Source of the DNA: M3007 sp035299505
GTDB taxonomy: Bacteria > Bacteroidota > Bacteroidia > Chitinophagales > Saprospiraceae
Assembly: GCA_035299505.1 (NCBI GenBank)
Contig: DATGWL010000101.1
Location: 77,691 to 141,690, forward strand
Length of the DNA stretch: 64,000 bases
Direction of reading: 5' to 3'
A model generated the notes under the pieces. It was not told the DNA's origin, did not search any database, and saw nothing but the letters and a program-made list of their open reading frames with translations. The position numbers and the translations under genes are program-made. This document shows positions 1-8,701 of this stretch, in pieces (the first letter of the stretch is position 1; every line of letters starts with the position of its first letter).

Positions 1-576
1 AAAATGACAACCGATAATCTGGTTGCATTGAATAAAATCTGATGCCAGTATAGCGTCCTGAAAATCCATGGTAAAATTGGAGCCCACCGGCAAAATCGCG
101 ACATCAAGTTTCGGACAGGTCATTGGGATCAATTGCATATCCATGGTTAGCGCAGTATCGCCGGCAAAGTACAGCACCCCATCCTGTGTGTCCAGTACAA
201 AACCTGTCGGCGAGCCCGCATAAGAGCCATCCGGCCAGCTGCTGGAGTGCACGGCATTCACCATTTTAACCCGGCCAAAATCAAAGCTCCACCAGCCACC
301 TATGTTCATCGGGTGAGTATTGAAGCCCATTTCGCTGTATTTGGCGTGGATTTCCCAGATTCCTACTATGGTAACCCCGGGATTATTCCGGGCAATTCGT
401 TCCAGGTCGATGCAGTGATCGCTGTGCCCATGAGAGAGCAAAATGTAATCACACTGAAGGGAATCCACCTTTACCTCGCCGGCCAGTGGATTGCCGGAAA
501 TAAAAGGATCGAAAAGAATGCGTTTGCCGGCTGCTTCCACCAGAAAACAGGAATGTCCGTAGTAGGTAATTTTCAT
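1..576 (-). CDS. UPF0173-type metal-dependent hydrolase (C-terminus outside window)
   Basis: The first 192 codons of a metallo-beta-lactamase-fold hydrolase are read on the minus strand, and the frame stays open to the window edge, so the C-terminus is missing here. The N-terminus (MKITYYGHSC) is typical of the UPF0173 family. Residues 49-54 (HGHSDH) are the HxHxDH metal-binding signature. Family members are small cytoplasmic proteins without a settled substrate. There is no signal peptide. The ATG at 576 is 23 bp after the stop of the sialidase-like gene on the same strand, so the two may share a transcript. The family is secure; the reaction is not. Confidence 0.85.
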   Translation of the reverse strand, partial: MKITYYGHSCFLVEAAGKRILFDPFISGNPLAGEVKVDSLQCDYILLSHGHSDHCIDLERIARNNPGVTIVGIWEIHAKYSEMGFNTHPMNIGGWWSFDFGRVKMVNAVHSSSWPDGSYAGSPTGFVLDTQDGVLYFAGDTALTMDMQLIPMTCPKLDVAILPVGSNFTMDFQDAILASDFIQCNQIIGCHF

Positions 577-599
577 ACTGCAAATAAAGCTGATTAAAG

Positions 600-2054
600 T
601 TAATCCAAGATTACAGAACGGTAAAAAAGGCCTTCCTGAGTTTGAATTTGAACACCATATAGGCCTGAAGGCGGGTTATTGAGCCCAATTTCCAGTTCAC
701 GACTCAAACCATTCCAGGTATAAACCAACTGACCCAGCTGATTGTATACCTGAACCTGACGCATTTCCATTCCCGGGCTGTTGAGCTGGAATTGTCCGCC
801 TGCCGCAGGATTGGGGAAAATGGTTATGGATTGCCCGTTGGATGGGGTGGAAACAGCGCTGGATGCCGTTAAGATGCCGCTTCTGTAAAAGATCTTATCG
901 GCAGCAGCATCCGTATAAACCAAATGAAATACACCGTTCCGGTAGGCTATGGTTGGCCATTGGAGTGTATGATTGGGTACGGCAAATCTTTGTTCAGGAT
1001 ACTGAAACTGGCTAATTCCATGCACAGAATGAAAGAAAACCACTTCTCTGGCTTTCTCCATGAACACCACACCTACAGTATCGCCATGGGCGGCAACATC
1101 TGGAAATGTCTGATTAACCAGATTGCCAGGGGCCGTTGGAAAGCCAACCTGGATTCCGGCGCTCATATCTCCGGCGTGCAGCGTGCTGGCATAAACTTTG
1201 GACAACCCTGTTGACTGACTCATCCAAACGGTCGCGATACTGTCGCCAGACCGGGCCATTCTCGGACCACTGATGGGACAGGTATTGATTTGCCAGTCTG
1301 TTTCATCAACATCCGTCGCCAGATCAAAAGAGGCCGCGTGATTGGTCGATCTGCTCACCCAGATATCGCGAAGATTTTGGTTGTTATTCCGAAAAATCAA
1401 CCACACTGAATCGCCGGAAACAAGCAAGTCAGAACTGCAGCACTCACACACTTCTCCACCAGGCGCGGGAAGGTTAGCTATCACAGGGTCGCCAAAACTG
1501 GCGCCACCGTTTGTTGATTGGCGTACCTCATATACAGCGCCATTTTTATCTCTGATATAGCTGATAATCGGATTCCCGACCTCATCAGTGGCTATGGATG
1601 CAATAGTGGCGTATCCCCCGGTTACTGGCCCCTGAACCAATACTGCATCGTTAAAGGTTTGACCGCCATCCAAAGATTTAGTATGCCAGATTCCTGATTG
1701 TAATTGCTCAAATACGATGTGTACCTCCTCCTTAAAAACAGCCATATCGTATCCGCCGAAGCCAAAAAGGATAGGTTGGTTAGGACTTTGAACTACCGGA
1801 ACGGCGGGAAGAAAACCCCCGTTTTCCATGCTGGCGCACCAGACCTGGCTACCGTTGTTACTGCTGGTTCCCCAGGAAACAATAGGCGCGCCATTGGGCA
1901 AAAAGGCAATACGAGGCGCCGTGACAGGTAAATTGGTGGAGGCAACTACCAATGAATCACTCCAAATAACCTGCGTTTGTGCGGATACCATTTCTGATAT
2001 GCACAGGAGAAAAAAACAAGACAGAAAGCGGTGGCGAAAAAAGAGGATACTCAT
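600..2054 (-). CDS. Exported sialidase-like (BNR/Asp-box) protein with T9SS sorting domain
   Basis: This 484-residue protein begins with a signal peptide ending near residue 25 (VSAQ). The body has Asp-box-like motifs (SLDGGQTF at 127-134, STNGGASF at 180-187), which suggest a sialidase-type beta-propeller. A CECC motif lies at 203-206. No complete set of sialidase catalytic arginines could be confirmed, so hydrolase activity is not claimed. From about residue 408 (ITIFPNPAAGG) to the end it matches a type A T9SS sorting domain, ending in a YRSVILD-like strand. It should be secreted and possibly surface-anchored. It is divergent from the DUF1800 gene at 2250. Confidence 0.8.
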   Translation of the reverse strand: MSILFFRHRFLSCFFLLCISEMVSAQTQVIWSDSLVVASTNLPVTAPRIAFLPNGAPIVSWGTSSNNGSQVWCASMENGGFLPAVPVVQSPNQPILFGFGGYDMAVFKEEVHIVFEQLQSGIWHTKSLDGGQTFNDAVLVQGPVTGGYATIASIATDEVGNPIISYIRDKNGAVYEVRQSTNGGASFGDPVIANLPAPGGEVCECCSSDLLVSGDSVWLIFRNNNQNLRDIWVSRSTNHAASFDLATDVDETDWQINTCPISGPRMARSGDSIATVWMSQSTGLSKVYASTLHAGDMSAGIQVGFPTAPGNLVNQTFPDVAAHGDTVGVVFMEKAREVVFFHSVHGISQFQYPEQRFAVPNHTLQWPTIAYRNGVFHLVYTDAAADKIFYRSGILTASSAVSTPSNGQSITIFPNPAAGGQFQLNSPGMEMRQVQVYNQLGQLVYTWNGLSRELEIGLNNPPSGLYGVQIQTQEGLFYRSVILD

Positions 2055-2249
2055 ATGCTGGACTGGTTGTTATAGATGCCAAGATAATTCATTTGACTGG
2101 TAAATCCTGGCATTTCTTGGGCTATTATGCCAACTCTTGTCAAATTTCCTTCAAAAAATTAACATTTTCGCTGGTAACAAATCCCGAACTTGCTCCGTCT
2201 TTGCCGCACACCGATCTATTATTCACCTTTTTACCTATGTTTTAACACT

Positions 2250-3974
2250 ATGGGCGATGTCAAACTTTCCCGCAGGCGTTTTTTCGAAAAATTGACTCCA
2301 ACCGGAGGCGGAGTTCGAATTGAGCCTGTTGCGCCACTCCCTGCTGAAGATATCTTCAAAGTGGACGACCAGCACTTTACCCGGCACCTGACTCTTCAAG
2401 GCGGCCTTGACCCCTACCAGGGCCCCTGGACCCAGGCTCAGGCTGCACACCTGCTTCGCAGAACCACTTTTGGTTTGAAGTACGCACATGTGCAGCAAAT
2501 GCTGGCTCTGGGCAATGCAGAAGCCGCGGTGGATGCCATTCTGGATGTGCCGGCTACCGTACCAGACCCACCAGTCAACAATTACAACAACCTTAATGCT
2601 CAGGTGCCGTTCATAGATCCCAATGTGCCGTCCGGACAAACCTGGATCAATGCGCCTTACAATGTAGAATTTGAAGGTGTGCGGATTGAAAGCTGGCGGG
2701 GTTGGTGGCTCAACCGCATGATAGAAGGCGAGGCTAATATTCAGGAGAAGATGACCCTCTTCTGGCATAACCACTTCGCTACACAAACAGATGCGGTGTT
2801 TCGCGGCAAGGCCGCTTACCTGCACAACCAAATGCTGCGCAGAAACGCATTGGGCAATTTCCGCACATTTGTCAAGGAAGTTACCCTGGACCCACTCATG
2901 CTGGTGTTCCTGAATGGATACCTTAACAACCTTATCGCTCCGGACGAAAACTATGCCCGGGAGTTGCAGGAGCTGTTCACGGTAGGTAAAGATTCTCCGG
3001 TTACCTATACGGAAGACGATGTGGTGGCAGCAGCCCGGGTGTTGACAGGTTGGACCTTCAACAATAATGAAGAAGTGGTTTTTGTGCCGCAATTGCACGA
3101 CCAGGGCTTCAAGGTGTTCTCCACGTTTTACGGCAATGCCATTATTCAGGGAAGTGCCAACGGATCGGCAGAACTGGATGCCCTGATTAATATGATTCTG
3201 CAGAAAGAAGAGGTATCACTGTATATCTGTCGCAAAATATACCGATTCTTTGTGTACTACAACATTGATCAGGACGTAGAAGCCAATGTGATCGTACCGA
3301 TGGCGCAGATTTTCCGGGATAATAACTACGAGATTAAACCCGTGATGAAAGCGCTACTGCAAAGTGAACATTTCTTCGATGCAGTGAATAAAGGCGCCAT
3401 GATTAAAAATCCGCTGGATTTGGTAGTGGGTTTGCTGCGCAACTACAACCTGAGTCTTCCGGAACCAACATTGCTGGATAACTACAGCATCCGGCTGGGA
3501 ATCAATTATTTCTGCGGCGCCTTGCAAATGTTGCCCGGCAGTCCGCCGAATGTGGCAGGCTGGTCGGCGTACCGTCAGATTCCAACGTTCTACCGTAACT
3601 GGATCAGCGCCGATACCATTCGGAACCGCAATCTGATTACCGATATAATGGCCTTTTCCGGAGCAGACGTTGGACCTGAAAAACTGATCATCAATCACAT
3701 TGCCTTTGCCGCCCAGTTCCCTAATACGAGCGATCCAAACGCCTTGATTGAAGATACTCTGGCCATTTTATACCCCATGCCTATTTCGGCTATCAAAAAG
3801 TTTTACCTGAAAAGTATTCTTCTTTCCGGACAAGCGAGTGATCACTACTGGACTGATGCCTGGAATGCATTTTTGAACAACCCGACGGATCCAATGGCGG
3901 TGCAAACCGTATGGTTCCGCCTGGCAACGATGCATAAGTACATCATGAATCTGGCTGAATATCAATTGTCCTAA
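2250..3974 (+). CDS. DUF1800 domain protein
   Basis: This 574-residue protein belongs to the DUF1800 family, which is recurrently found next to DUF1501 genes. Typical motifs are WHNHFAT and NYARELQELFTVG. I chose the ATG at 2250 (MGDVKLSRRRFF) over an in-frame codon 60 bp upstream because the intervening residues do not fit. The N-terminus has a twin-arginine-like motif (SRRRFFEKL) but no hydrophobic stretch follows it, which is odd for a Tat substrate. The next gene, a Tat-like DUF1501 protein, starts 41 bp downstream, so the two are probably one operon. The family function is not established. Confidence 0.88.
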   Translation: MGDVKLSRRRFFEKLTPTGGGVRIEPVAPLPAEDIFKVDDQHFTRHLTLQGGLDPYQGPWTQAQAAHLLRRTTFGLKYAHVQQMLALGNAEAAVDAILDVPATVPDPPVNNYNNLNAQVPFIDPNVPSGQTWINAPYNVEFEGVRIESWRGWWLNRMIEGEANIQEKMTLFWHNHFATQTDAVFRGKAAYLHNQMLRRNALGNFRTFVKEVTLDPLMLVFLNGYLNNLIAPDENYARELQELFTVGKDSPVTYTEDDVVAAARVLTGWTFNNNEEVVFVPQLHDQGFKVFSTFYGNAIIQGSANGSAELDALINMILQKEEVSLYICRKIYRFFVYYNIDQDVEANVIVPMAQIFRDNNYEIKPVMKALLQSEHFFDAVNKGAMIKNPLDLVVGLLRNYNLSLPEPTLLDNYSIRLGINYFCGALQMLPGSPPNVAGWSAYRQIPTFYRNWISADTIRNRNLITDIMAFSGADVGPEKLIINHIAFAAQFPNTSDPNALIEDTLAILYPMPISAIKKFYLKSILLSGQASDHYWTDAWNAFLNNPTDPMAVQTVWFRLATMHKYIMNLAEYQLS

Positions 3975-4015
3975 CGGTAAAAGCCTGCGGCTTTTTTAAA
4001 CCCAACGCTACAACA

Positions 4016-5584
4016 ATGAAAAGAAGAACTTTTCTCCGCAATACTGGTCTTGCTGCTGCATGGGCAACTTTTCAGCATCAGGGCCTTGCCATCAACCCGA
4101 TGGCTCAGGTACCATTCAACCGCGCTCTTGCCGAAGGCGGCAACTCCAACGACCGGGTTTTGGTACTGATTGAACTCAATGGTGGGAACGACGGCCTCAA
4201 TACGTTTATCCCCATCGATCAGATGGATAACCTGGCCATCAATCGTCCACAAGTATTGATTCCTGAAAACCTCTCCCTCAAACTGAACGGAACCATTAAA
4301 AACGCGCTGCACCCATCCATGCCGGAATTCCGGAATTTATTCAACGATGGCAAAATGTCGGTGGTGCAAAATGTGGGTTATCCTAACCAGGATTATTCGC
4401 ATTTCCGTTCTATGGATATCTGGATGACCGGCGCAAATTCCGACCAATATCTGGAAACAGGTTGGGCAGGCAGATACATGCAGAGTCTTCACCCTGATTT
4501 TCCAGACGGATACCCAAATGCCCAGAATCCGGACCCACTGGCCATTCAGATCAGTCCGATCGTATCCCTGGCCCTCATGGGCAATACCTTCCCGATGGGC
4601 ATTGGTATCACAGATCCGAACTTCGACTATCAGTTCGTGAACGATCCGGAACCACCGCCAAGTTCGCCTTATGGCTTTGAGCTGGAATATGTGCGCCTCG
4701 TGACCAAACAGGCACAGGTGTACTACAATGCGGTGAAAAATGCCGCAGAGAACGGTTTGAATACCGGCGACTACCCGGAAAATAACCAGCTTGCCCAGAA
4801 CCTGAAAATTGTGGCTCAACTGATCAATGGCGGCCTTACCACACCCATTTACATTGTTTCGTTAGGTGGTTTTGATACCCACAGCGAACAGGTAGACGGT
4901 ACTTTTGGTAATACAGAAGGCAACCATGCCAATCTGTTGCGCACACTCTCTGAAGCAGTTGGCGCTTTCCAAAAGAATCTGGAAGATTTGGGACTTGCGG
5001 ACCGGGTGGCAGGTATGACTTTCTCTGAATTTGGCCGCACCATTGCGTCCAATGCCAGCGATGGAACCGACCACGGAGCAGCAGCACCACTGTTCGTTTT
5101 TGGTAAAAACGTGATTCCCGGCATCATCGGCGACAATCCGGAAATACCAGACAATCCAATCGTTTCTTACGATATTGCTATGCAGCACGACTTCCGTTCG
5201 GTGTATGCCAGCGCTTTGAAAGATTGGTTTGGCGTAGCCAATCCGGAGGAAATCCTCGGACAGAATTACCCGATTTTGCCTATCTTCAAAGCGGCTGCAT
5301 CAGGTACGCATGTGGTGGACAAAGCTAACAGCCTGGATGTGAGCAACTACCCGAATCCGTTCCATAGCAGCACTACATTCACCTTTACCCTGGAAAATAC
5401 CGGGTTCGTGGTGATTACTTTGGTTGATATGGCCGGCCGGGAATTAAAAACAGTAGCAGAAGGCACATACCCAACGGGCACCCACAGGGTACTGTTCAAC
5501 CGCAATGAACTGCCAAACGGGCACTATTTCTACCAGGTAAAAGTGAATGGTAAAATGGTGACCAAGCACCTGGTGGTTAATTGA
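4016..5584 (+). CDS. DUF1501 protein with Tat-like signal and T9SS sorting domain
   Basis: This 522-residue protein opens with a twin-arginine signal (KRRTFLRNT followed by an alanine-rich stretch). The central part is DUF1501, which is related to the alkaline phosphatase/sulfatase fold: ELNGGNDGLN near the start, SLGGFDTHSEQ in the middle and FSEFGRT later. From about residue 436 (DVSNYPNPFHSS) it has a type A T9SS sorting domain ending KHLVVN. It should therefore cross the inner membrane, probably by Tat, and the outer membrane by T9SS. It pairs with the DUF1800 gene upstream. No substrate is known. Confidence 0.9.
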   Translation: MKRRTFLRNTGLAAAWATFQHQGLAINPMAQVPFNRALAEGGNSNDRVLVLIELNGGNDGLNTFIPIDQMDNLAINRPQVLIPENLSLKLNGTIKNALHPSMPEFRNLFNDGKMSVVQNVGYPNQDYSHFRSMDIWMTGANSDQYLETGWAGRYMQSLHPDFPDGYPNAQNPDPLAIQISPIVSLALMGNTFPMGIGITDPNFDYQFVNDPEPPPSSPYGFELEYVRLVTKQAQVYYNAVKNAAENGLNTGDYPENNQLAQNLKIVAQLINGGLTTPIYIVSLGGFDTHSEQVDGTFGNTEGNHANLLRTLSEAVGAFQKNLEDLGLADRVAGMTFSEFGRTIASNASDGTDHGAAAPLFVFGKNVIPGIIGDNPEIPDNPIVSYDIAMQHDFRSVYASALKDWFGVANPEEILGQNYPILPIFKAAASGTHVVDKANSLDVSNYPNPFHSSTTFTFTLENTGFVVITLVDMAGRELKTVAEGTYPTGTHRVLFNRNELPNGHYFYQVKVNGKMVTKHLVVN

Positions 5585-5600
5585 GGTTGAAGATAATTAA

Positions 5601-5680
5601 AAGTCATTTAGAGTCATTTGGGGTCATTTAAGGTCATTTGGGGTCATTTAAGGTCATTTAGAGTCATTTGAGGTCATTTT
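5601..5680 (+). repeat. Tandem array 1: eight 10-bp units RRGTCATTTR
   Basis: Eight head-to-tail 10-bp units run without interruption, starting 17 bp after the DUF1501 stop. Every unit contains GTCATTT, and the other three positions vary mostly between purines. The array is the inverted counterpart of the array at 5851-6000, so together they could fold into a very long hairpin or cruciform. The 10-bp period is close to one helical turn. There are no CRISPR-like spacers. Confidence 0.95.
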
Positions 5681-5738
5681 GGGATTTGGGGCAGGTAGGA
5701 TAATTAAACTGTGGCCGGGTTGTCATCCCGGTTTCCGT

Positions 5739-5807
5739 GACCTACACAAGCCAGGCTATGTGGGTATTTTGAGCGAAAGAATTTTGGATACCGGGCTTGT
5801 GTAGGTC
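5739..5807. repeat. Inverted repeat between the two 10-bp arrays
   Basis: GACCTACACAAGCC at 5739-5752 is perfectly complementary to GGCTTGTGTAGGTC at 5794-5807, giving a 14-bp stem around a 41-nt loop. It is nested inside the larger inversion formed by the flanking 10-bp arrays. A smaller hairpin (ACTTTG, loop ATAAA, CAAAGT, then T residues) follows at 5820-5840. No gene was found in this 419-bp intergenic region. Confidence 0.9.
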
Positions 5808-5850
5808 CCAATTGGTAAGACTTTGATAAACAAAGTTTTTAACAATTAAA

Positions 5851-6000
5851 AAATGACCCTAAATGACCCTAAATGACCCTAAATGACCCCAAATGACTCT
5901 AAATGACCTTAAATGACCCCAAATGACCCTAAATGACCCCAAATGACCCTAAATGACCCCAAATGACTCTAAATGACTCCAAATGCCCCCAAATGACCCC
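5851..6000 (+). repeat. Tandem array 2: fifteen 10-bp units AAATGACYYY
   Basis: Fifteen contiguous 10-bp units with core AAATGAC and a pyrimidine-rich end run up to the stop codon of the minus-strand gene that ends at 6004. One unit reads AAATGCCCCC. Read on the minus strand the unit is GTCATTT-containing, the same sense orientation relative to the stop as array 1 has to its own gene. The shared core AAATGACC links this array with the one at 43051-43254. Confidence 0.95.
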
Positions 6001-6003
6001 AAA

Positions 6004-7605
6004 TTAAATCATCTGTATCACCTCCACCGTAATACTCGTTGAGCATCCGGTTTGCGGATTGGTTACCGTCAGGGTGTAAAATCCTGGCACGGAAACAATG
6101 GGCTTTTTCAGGTTCGAGGTAAAGCCATTGGGGCCTGTCCATTGATACTGCATGCCGGAAAGTATGCTATTCCCCTGAAGTTGTACTGTTGGATGGTTGG
6201 CATCCAGAATGCCGCCGGATGCCGTAACCGGAGGGGGATAATTGTTTCTTTTGATCAGTATTTTATCTAATCCTGTGCATGAAGCGCCGGGCAGGGTGGA
6301 TTTCACTTCAAGGGTGTAAAGTCCTGGTTCGGTCACCGTGATTGAAGTTCCGTTGCCGAGCGTATCTCCTGCCATGTTTTTCCAAATCCTGGAAGTATTG
6401 TTTACCAGCGCCGCGCTTAATTCCAGTGAGGTTGTCAGGCAATTTAACATTTGTCCCTGAGGCGCATTGATCTGGGCAGCAGAGCCTGTATTTGCCACGT
6501 TTATCGCGAAAACAACATTGCTGTCGCAGCCATTTACGCTGGTGAGTATGGCTGAATAGAGCCCGGTCTGACAATAGGATTGGGTATCTAACTGGAAGCA
6601 ATCGCCCTGGCAAAGGACGATTAGGCCGAGGTTGGTCAGGATGGGCTGCTTAATGACAACGATCTGATTAAGTACTGTATCGCAGCCATCCGCTGAAGGA
6701 AGAAATGTGCTGAGGTTGTAGGTGCCCGGGTTAGATAGCACAGGATAGGGCGGATATTCCCAGGTGTATGGGCTGTCGTCGTTGCAAATGGTTAACTTAG
6801 GCAGGGTAACGGTTGGCGGGGGCGCAACGATTACGGGTTTGCATACTTGAGCCGAAGGTGGATTGCAGGCATTGCCAGCCTGGACGCAGATGTTGCCGTT
6901 GGTATTTCCCAGGGTAATAGTCACCCTATGCCCTTCTGGTGCAGGAATCAATAAATTATTGCTCTGGCCGTTGATGCTTGCACCCGGCGGCACACTCCAT
7001 TGATAATAACCCGCATTGGCTACAGGCGGCACTTCATACACTACGTTGGAGAATCGGCAGGGATTGGATGGACCAATAATACTATCCGGAGTGCCCGGGG
7101 GCTGCGCAATGATAGAACCATTTGAGATAACTATGGTATAGTCGCAGATATCGCCCGACCAGCCATCGATCATGAGGAAATAAGACTTTCCTGGCACATA
7201 ACCATCGTAGGGGAGGCTCAATGTTTGATTGCCCAGCCCGCCTGCGCCCGGATGGCAAATGAGGGCATCCGGATCAGAACACTGGTTAAAAACAGCCATT
7301 TGAAGTCCGTCGCCGGTTTGACAATTACTGGTTACCAGATCAATGGTGATGCTGGAAGTGCCGGCTGTAAATCCAAACCACTGATCATTGTGGATGGCTA
7401 TTTGGCCGCAAACCGTGTTTCCGCCCGAGGGAGTGCCGTTATTGGTGCCCTGGTATCCGTTGAGAAAGCAGTACACACAGGTAGATTGGCAGTTTTCTGC
7501 GCCTGGTGGTTCAGGACCAGGACAGGGTGGTACGTTTTGTGCTTGAAGAAAAGCTGCTGGCAAGAGAAGAAGGCATGCCTGGAGAAGTAGTTTTAAGTGT
7601 TTCAT
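6004..7605 (-). CDS. Exported Ig/PKD-like protein without recognisable sorting domain
   Basis: This 533-residue protein starts with a clear signal peptide (LLLLPAAFLQAQ). I used the ATG at 7605 rather than a TTG two codons upstream. The first part is Cys-rich (CPGPEPPGAENCQSTC) and resembles the N-terminal modules of large Bacteroidota surface proteins. Later segments look like PKD/Ig-type modules (YQWSVPPGASI, YQWTGPNGF, GFYTLTV). It stops abruptly after one such module (VEVIQMI) and lacks the usual C-terminal T9SS domain. The stop codon abuts the 10-bp repeat array, so the gene may be 3'-truncated. Its function is unknown. Confidence 0.78.
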   Translation of the reverse strand: MKHLKLLLQACLLLLPAAFLQAQNVPPCPGPEPPGAENCQSTCVYCFLNGYQGTNNGTPSGGNTVCGQIAIHNDQWFGFTAGTSSITIDLVTSNCQTGDGLQMAVFNQCSDPDALICHPGAGGLGNQTLSLPYDGYVPGKSYFLMIDGWSGDICDYTIVISNGSIIAQPPGTPDSIIGPSNPCRFSNVVYEVPPVANAGYYQWSVPPGASINGQSNNLLIPAPEGHRVTITLGNTNGNICVQAGNACNPPSAQVCKPVIVAPPPTVTLPKLTICNDDSPYTWEYPPYPVLSNPGTYNLSTFLPSADGCDTVLNQIVVIKQPILTNLGLIVLCQGDCFQLDTQSYCQTGLYSAILTSVNGCDSNVVFAINVANTGSAAQINAPQGQMLNCLTTSLELSAALVNNTSRIWKNMAGDTLGNGTSITVTEPGLYTLEVKSTLPGASCTGLDKILIKRNNYPPPVTASGGILDANHPTVQLQGNSILSGMQYQWTGPNGFTSNLKKPIVSVPGFYTLTVTNPQTGCSTSITVEVIQMI

Positions 7606-7803
7606 GTGCAATAAATGAAATAAAAATTTTGAGTGTTCTTCGGTTTGATTTGCGAAAGTAAGGTTCTGAATTTCCAGAAAATAACCTACTTTTTTAAGTT
7701 TTTGCTCAAAATTGGCAATCTTACCTAAGATACATCCAGGCTTTATTCTGCTTCCTAAAAAATTCCCTTGGCTGGAAATTAGGCAAGGCTATTAGCTGTT
7801 AAC

Positions 7804-7811
7804 TATCTTTG
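7804..7811 (+). promoter_or_regulatory. Predicted -7 promoter box for accD
   Basis: TATCTTTG matches the Bacteroidota -7 consensus TAnnTTTG. It lies 42 bp upstream of the accD ATG. No convincing -33 TTG was seen at the expected distance. The box also contains an in-frame TTG that could be mistaken for a start codon. Confidence 0.6.
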
Positions 7812-7853
7812 CCCGCCCCAGTAACCGCTACTGATCTAACAACCTACCGTCCC

Positions 7854-8699
7854 ATGAGTTGGTACAAACGTTTGCGCGAAGGCATCACCACCGCCACCAA
7901 GTCCAAAAAAGATGTACCGGAGGGTATCTGGTTCCAATGCAAAAAATGCAAGGAAACCAGCACAACCAAGCAACTCCACGATAACTTCTATAAATGCCCT
8001 AAGTGTGATTACCACACACCCATAGGCTCGGAAGAGTATTTTGAAATACTTTTCGACAATCACGAGTACATCACCATTCACGATGATCTGGTTTCGGTGG
8101 ATTTTCTCAAATTCACCGACCTCAAGCCGTACGATAAGCGTTTGGAGGATACCCGTAAAAAAACGGGCCTCAACGACGCCCTGGCCATTGGCGCCGGAAA
8201 CGTAAACGGCCATAAACTGGTGGTGGCTGCCATGGATTTCAAATTCATCGGAGGTTCCATGGGTGCGGTTGTGGGCGAAAAAATCTCCCTGGCCATTGAT
8301 TATTGCCTGCAGGAAAAAAGCCCACTCCTGATCATTTCCAAAACAGGTGGCGCACGTATGATGGAAAGTGCTTTTTCCCTCATGCAAATGGCTAAAACCA
8401 GCGCCAAACTTACCCTGATGGCCAAGGCTAAATTGCCTTATTTCTCTTTAATGACCGACCCGACCACCGGTGGCGTAACCGCATCCTTTGCGATGCTTGG
8501 CGATGTGCATCTGGCTGAACCTGAAGCACTTATCGGATTTGCCGGCCCGCGTGTTATTCGCGAAACCATTAAAAGAGATTTGCCGGAAGGCTTCCAAACT
8601 GCAGAATTCCTGCTCGAAAACGGCTTTGTAGACCTTGTGGTAAACCGTAAGGATCTCAAAGAAACCATGGGCGATCTGCTCGCGTTTTTCGATAAATAG
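7854..8699 (+). CDS. accD: Acetyl-CoA carboxylase carboxyltransferase subunit beta
   Basis: AccD carries the beta half of the carboxyltransferase that moves CO2 from biotin to acetyl-CoA, giving malonyl-CoA for fatty acid synthesis. The 281-residue protein has the N-terminal zinc ribbon (Cys 29, 32, 48, 51) and the crotonase-like body with SKTGGARM and the glycine-rich TTGGVTASFAMLGD stretch. The length is normal. I placed the start at the ATG at 7854 (MSWYKRLREG), because the in-frame TTG at 7809 lies inside the promoter box. The membrane glycosyltransferase starts 2 bp after its stop, so they are probably cotranscribed. accA is not in the window. Confidence 0.96.
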   Translation: MSWYKRLREGITTATKSKKDVPEGIWFQCKKCKETSTTKQLHDNFYKCPKCDYHTPIGSEEYFEILFDNHEYITIHDDLVSVDFLKFTDLKPYDKRLEDTRKKTGLNDALAIGAGNVNGHKLVVAAMDFKFIGGSMGAVVGEKISLAIDYCLQEKSPLLIISKTGGARMMESAFSLMQMAKTSAKLTLMAKAKLPYFSLMTDPTTGGVTASFAMLGDVHLAEPEALIGFAGPRVIRETIKRDLPEGFQTAEFLLENGFVDLVVNRKDLKETMGDLLAFFDK

Positions 8700-8701
8700 G
8701 C

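Noticed and set aside
247..597. 116-codon plus-strand open frame at the left edge
   Set aside because: It is antisense to the UPF0173 hydrolase, which has a clear metal-binding motif.
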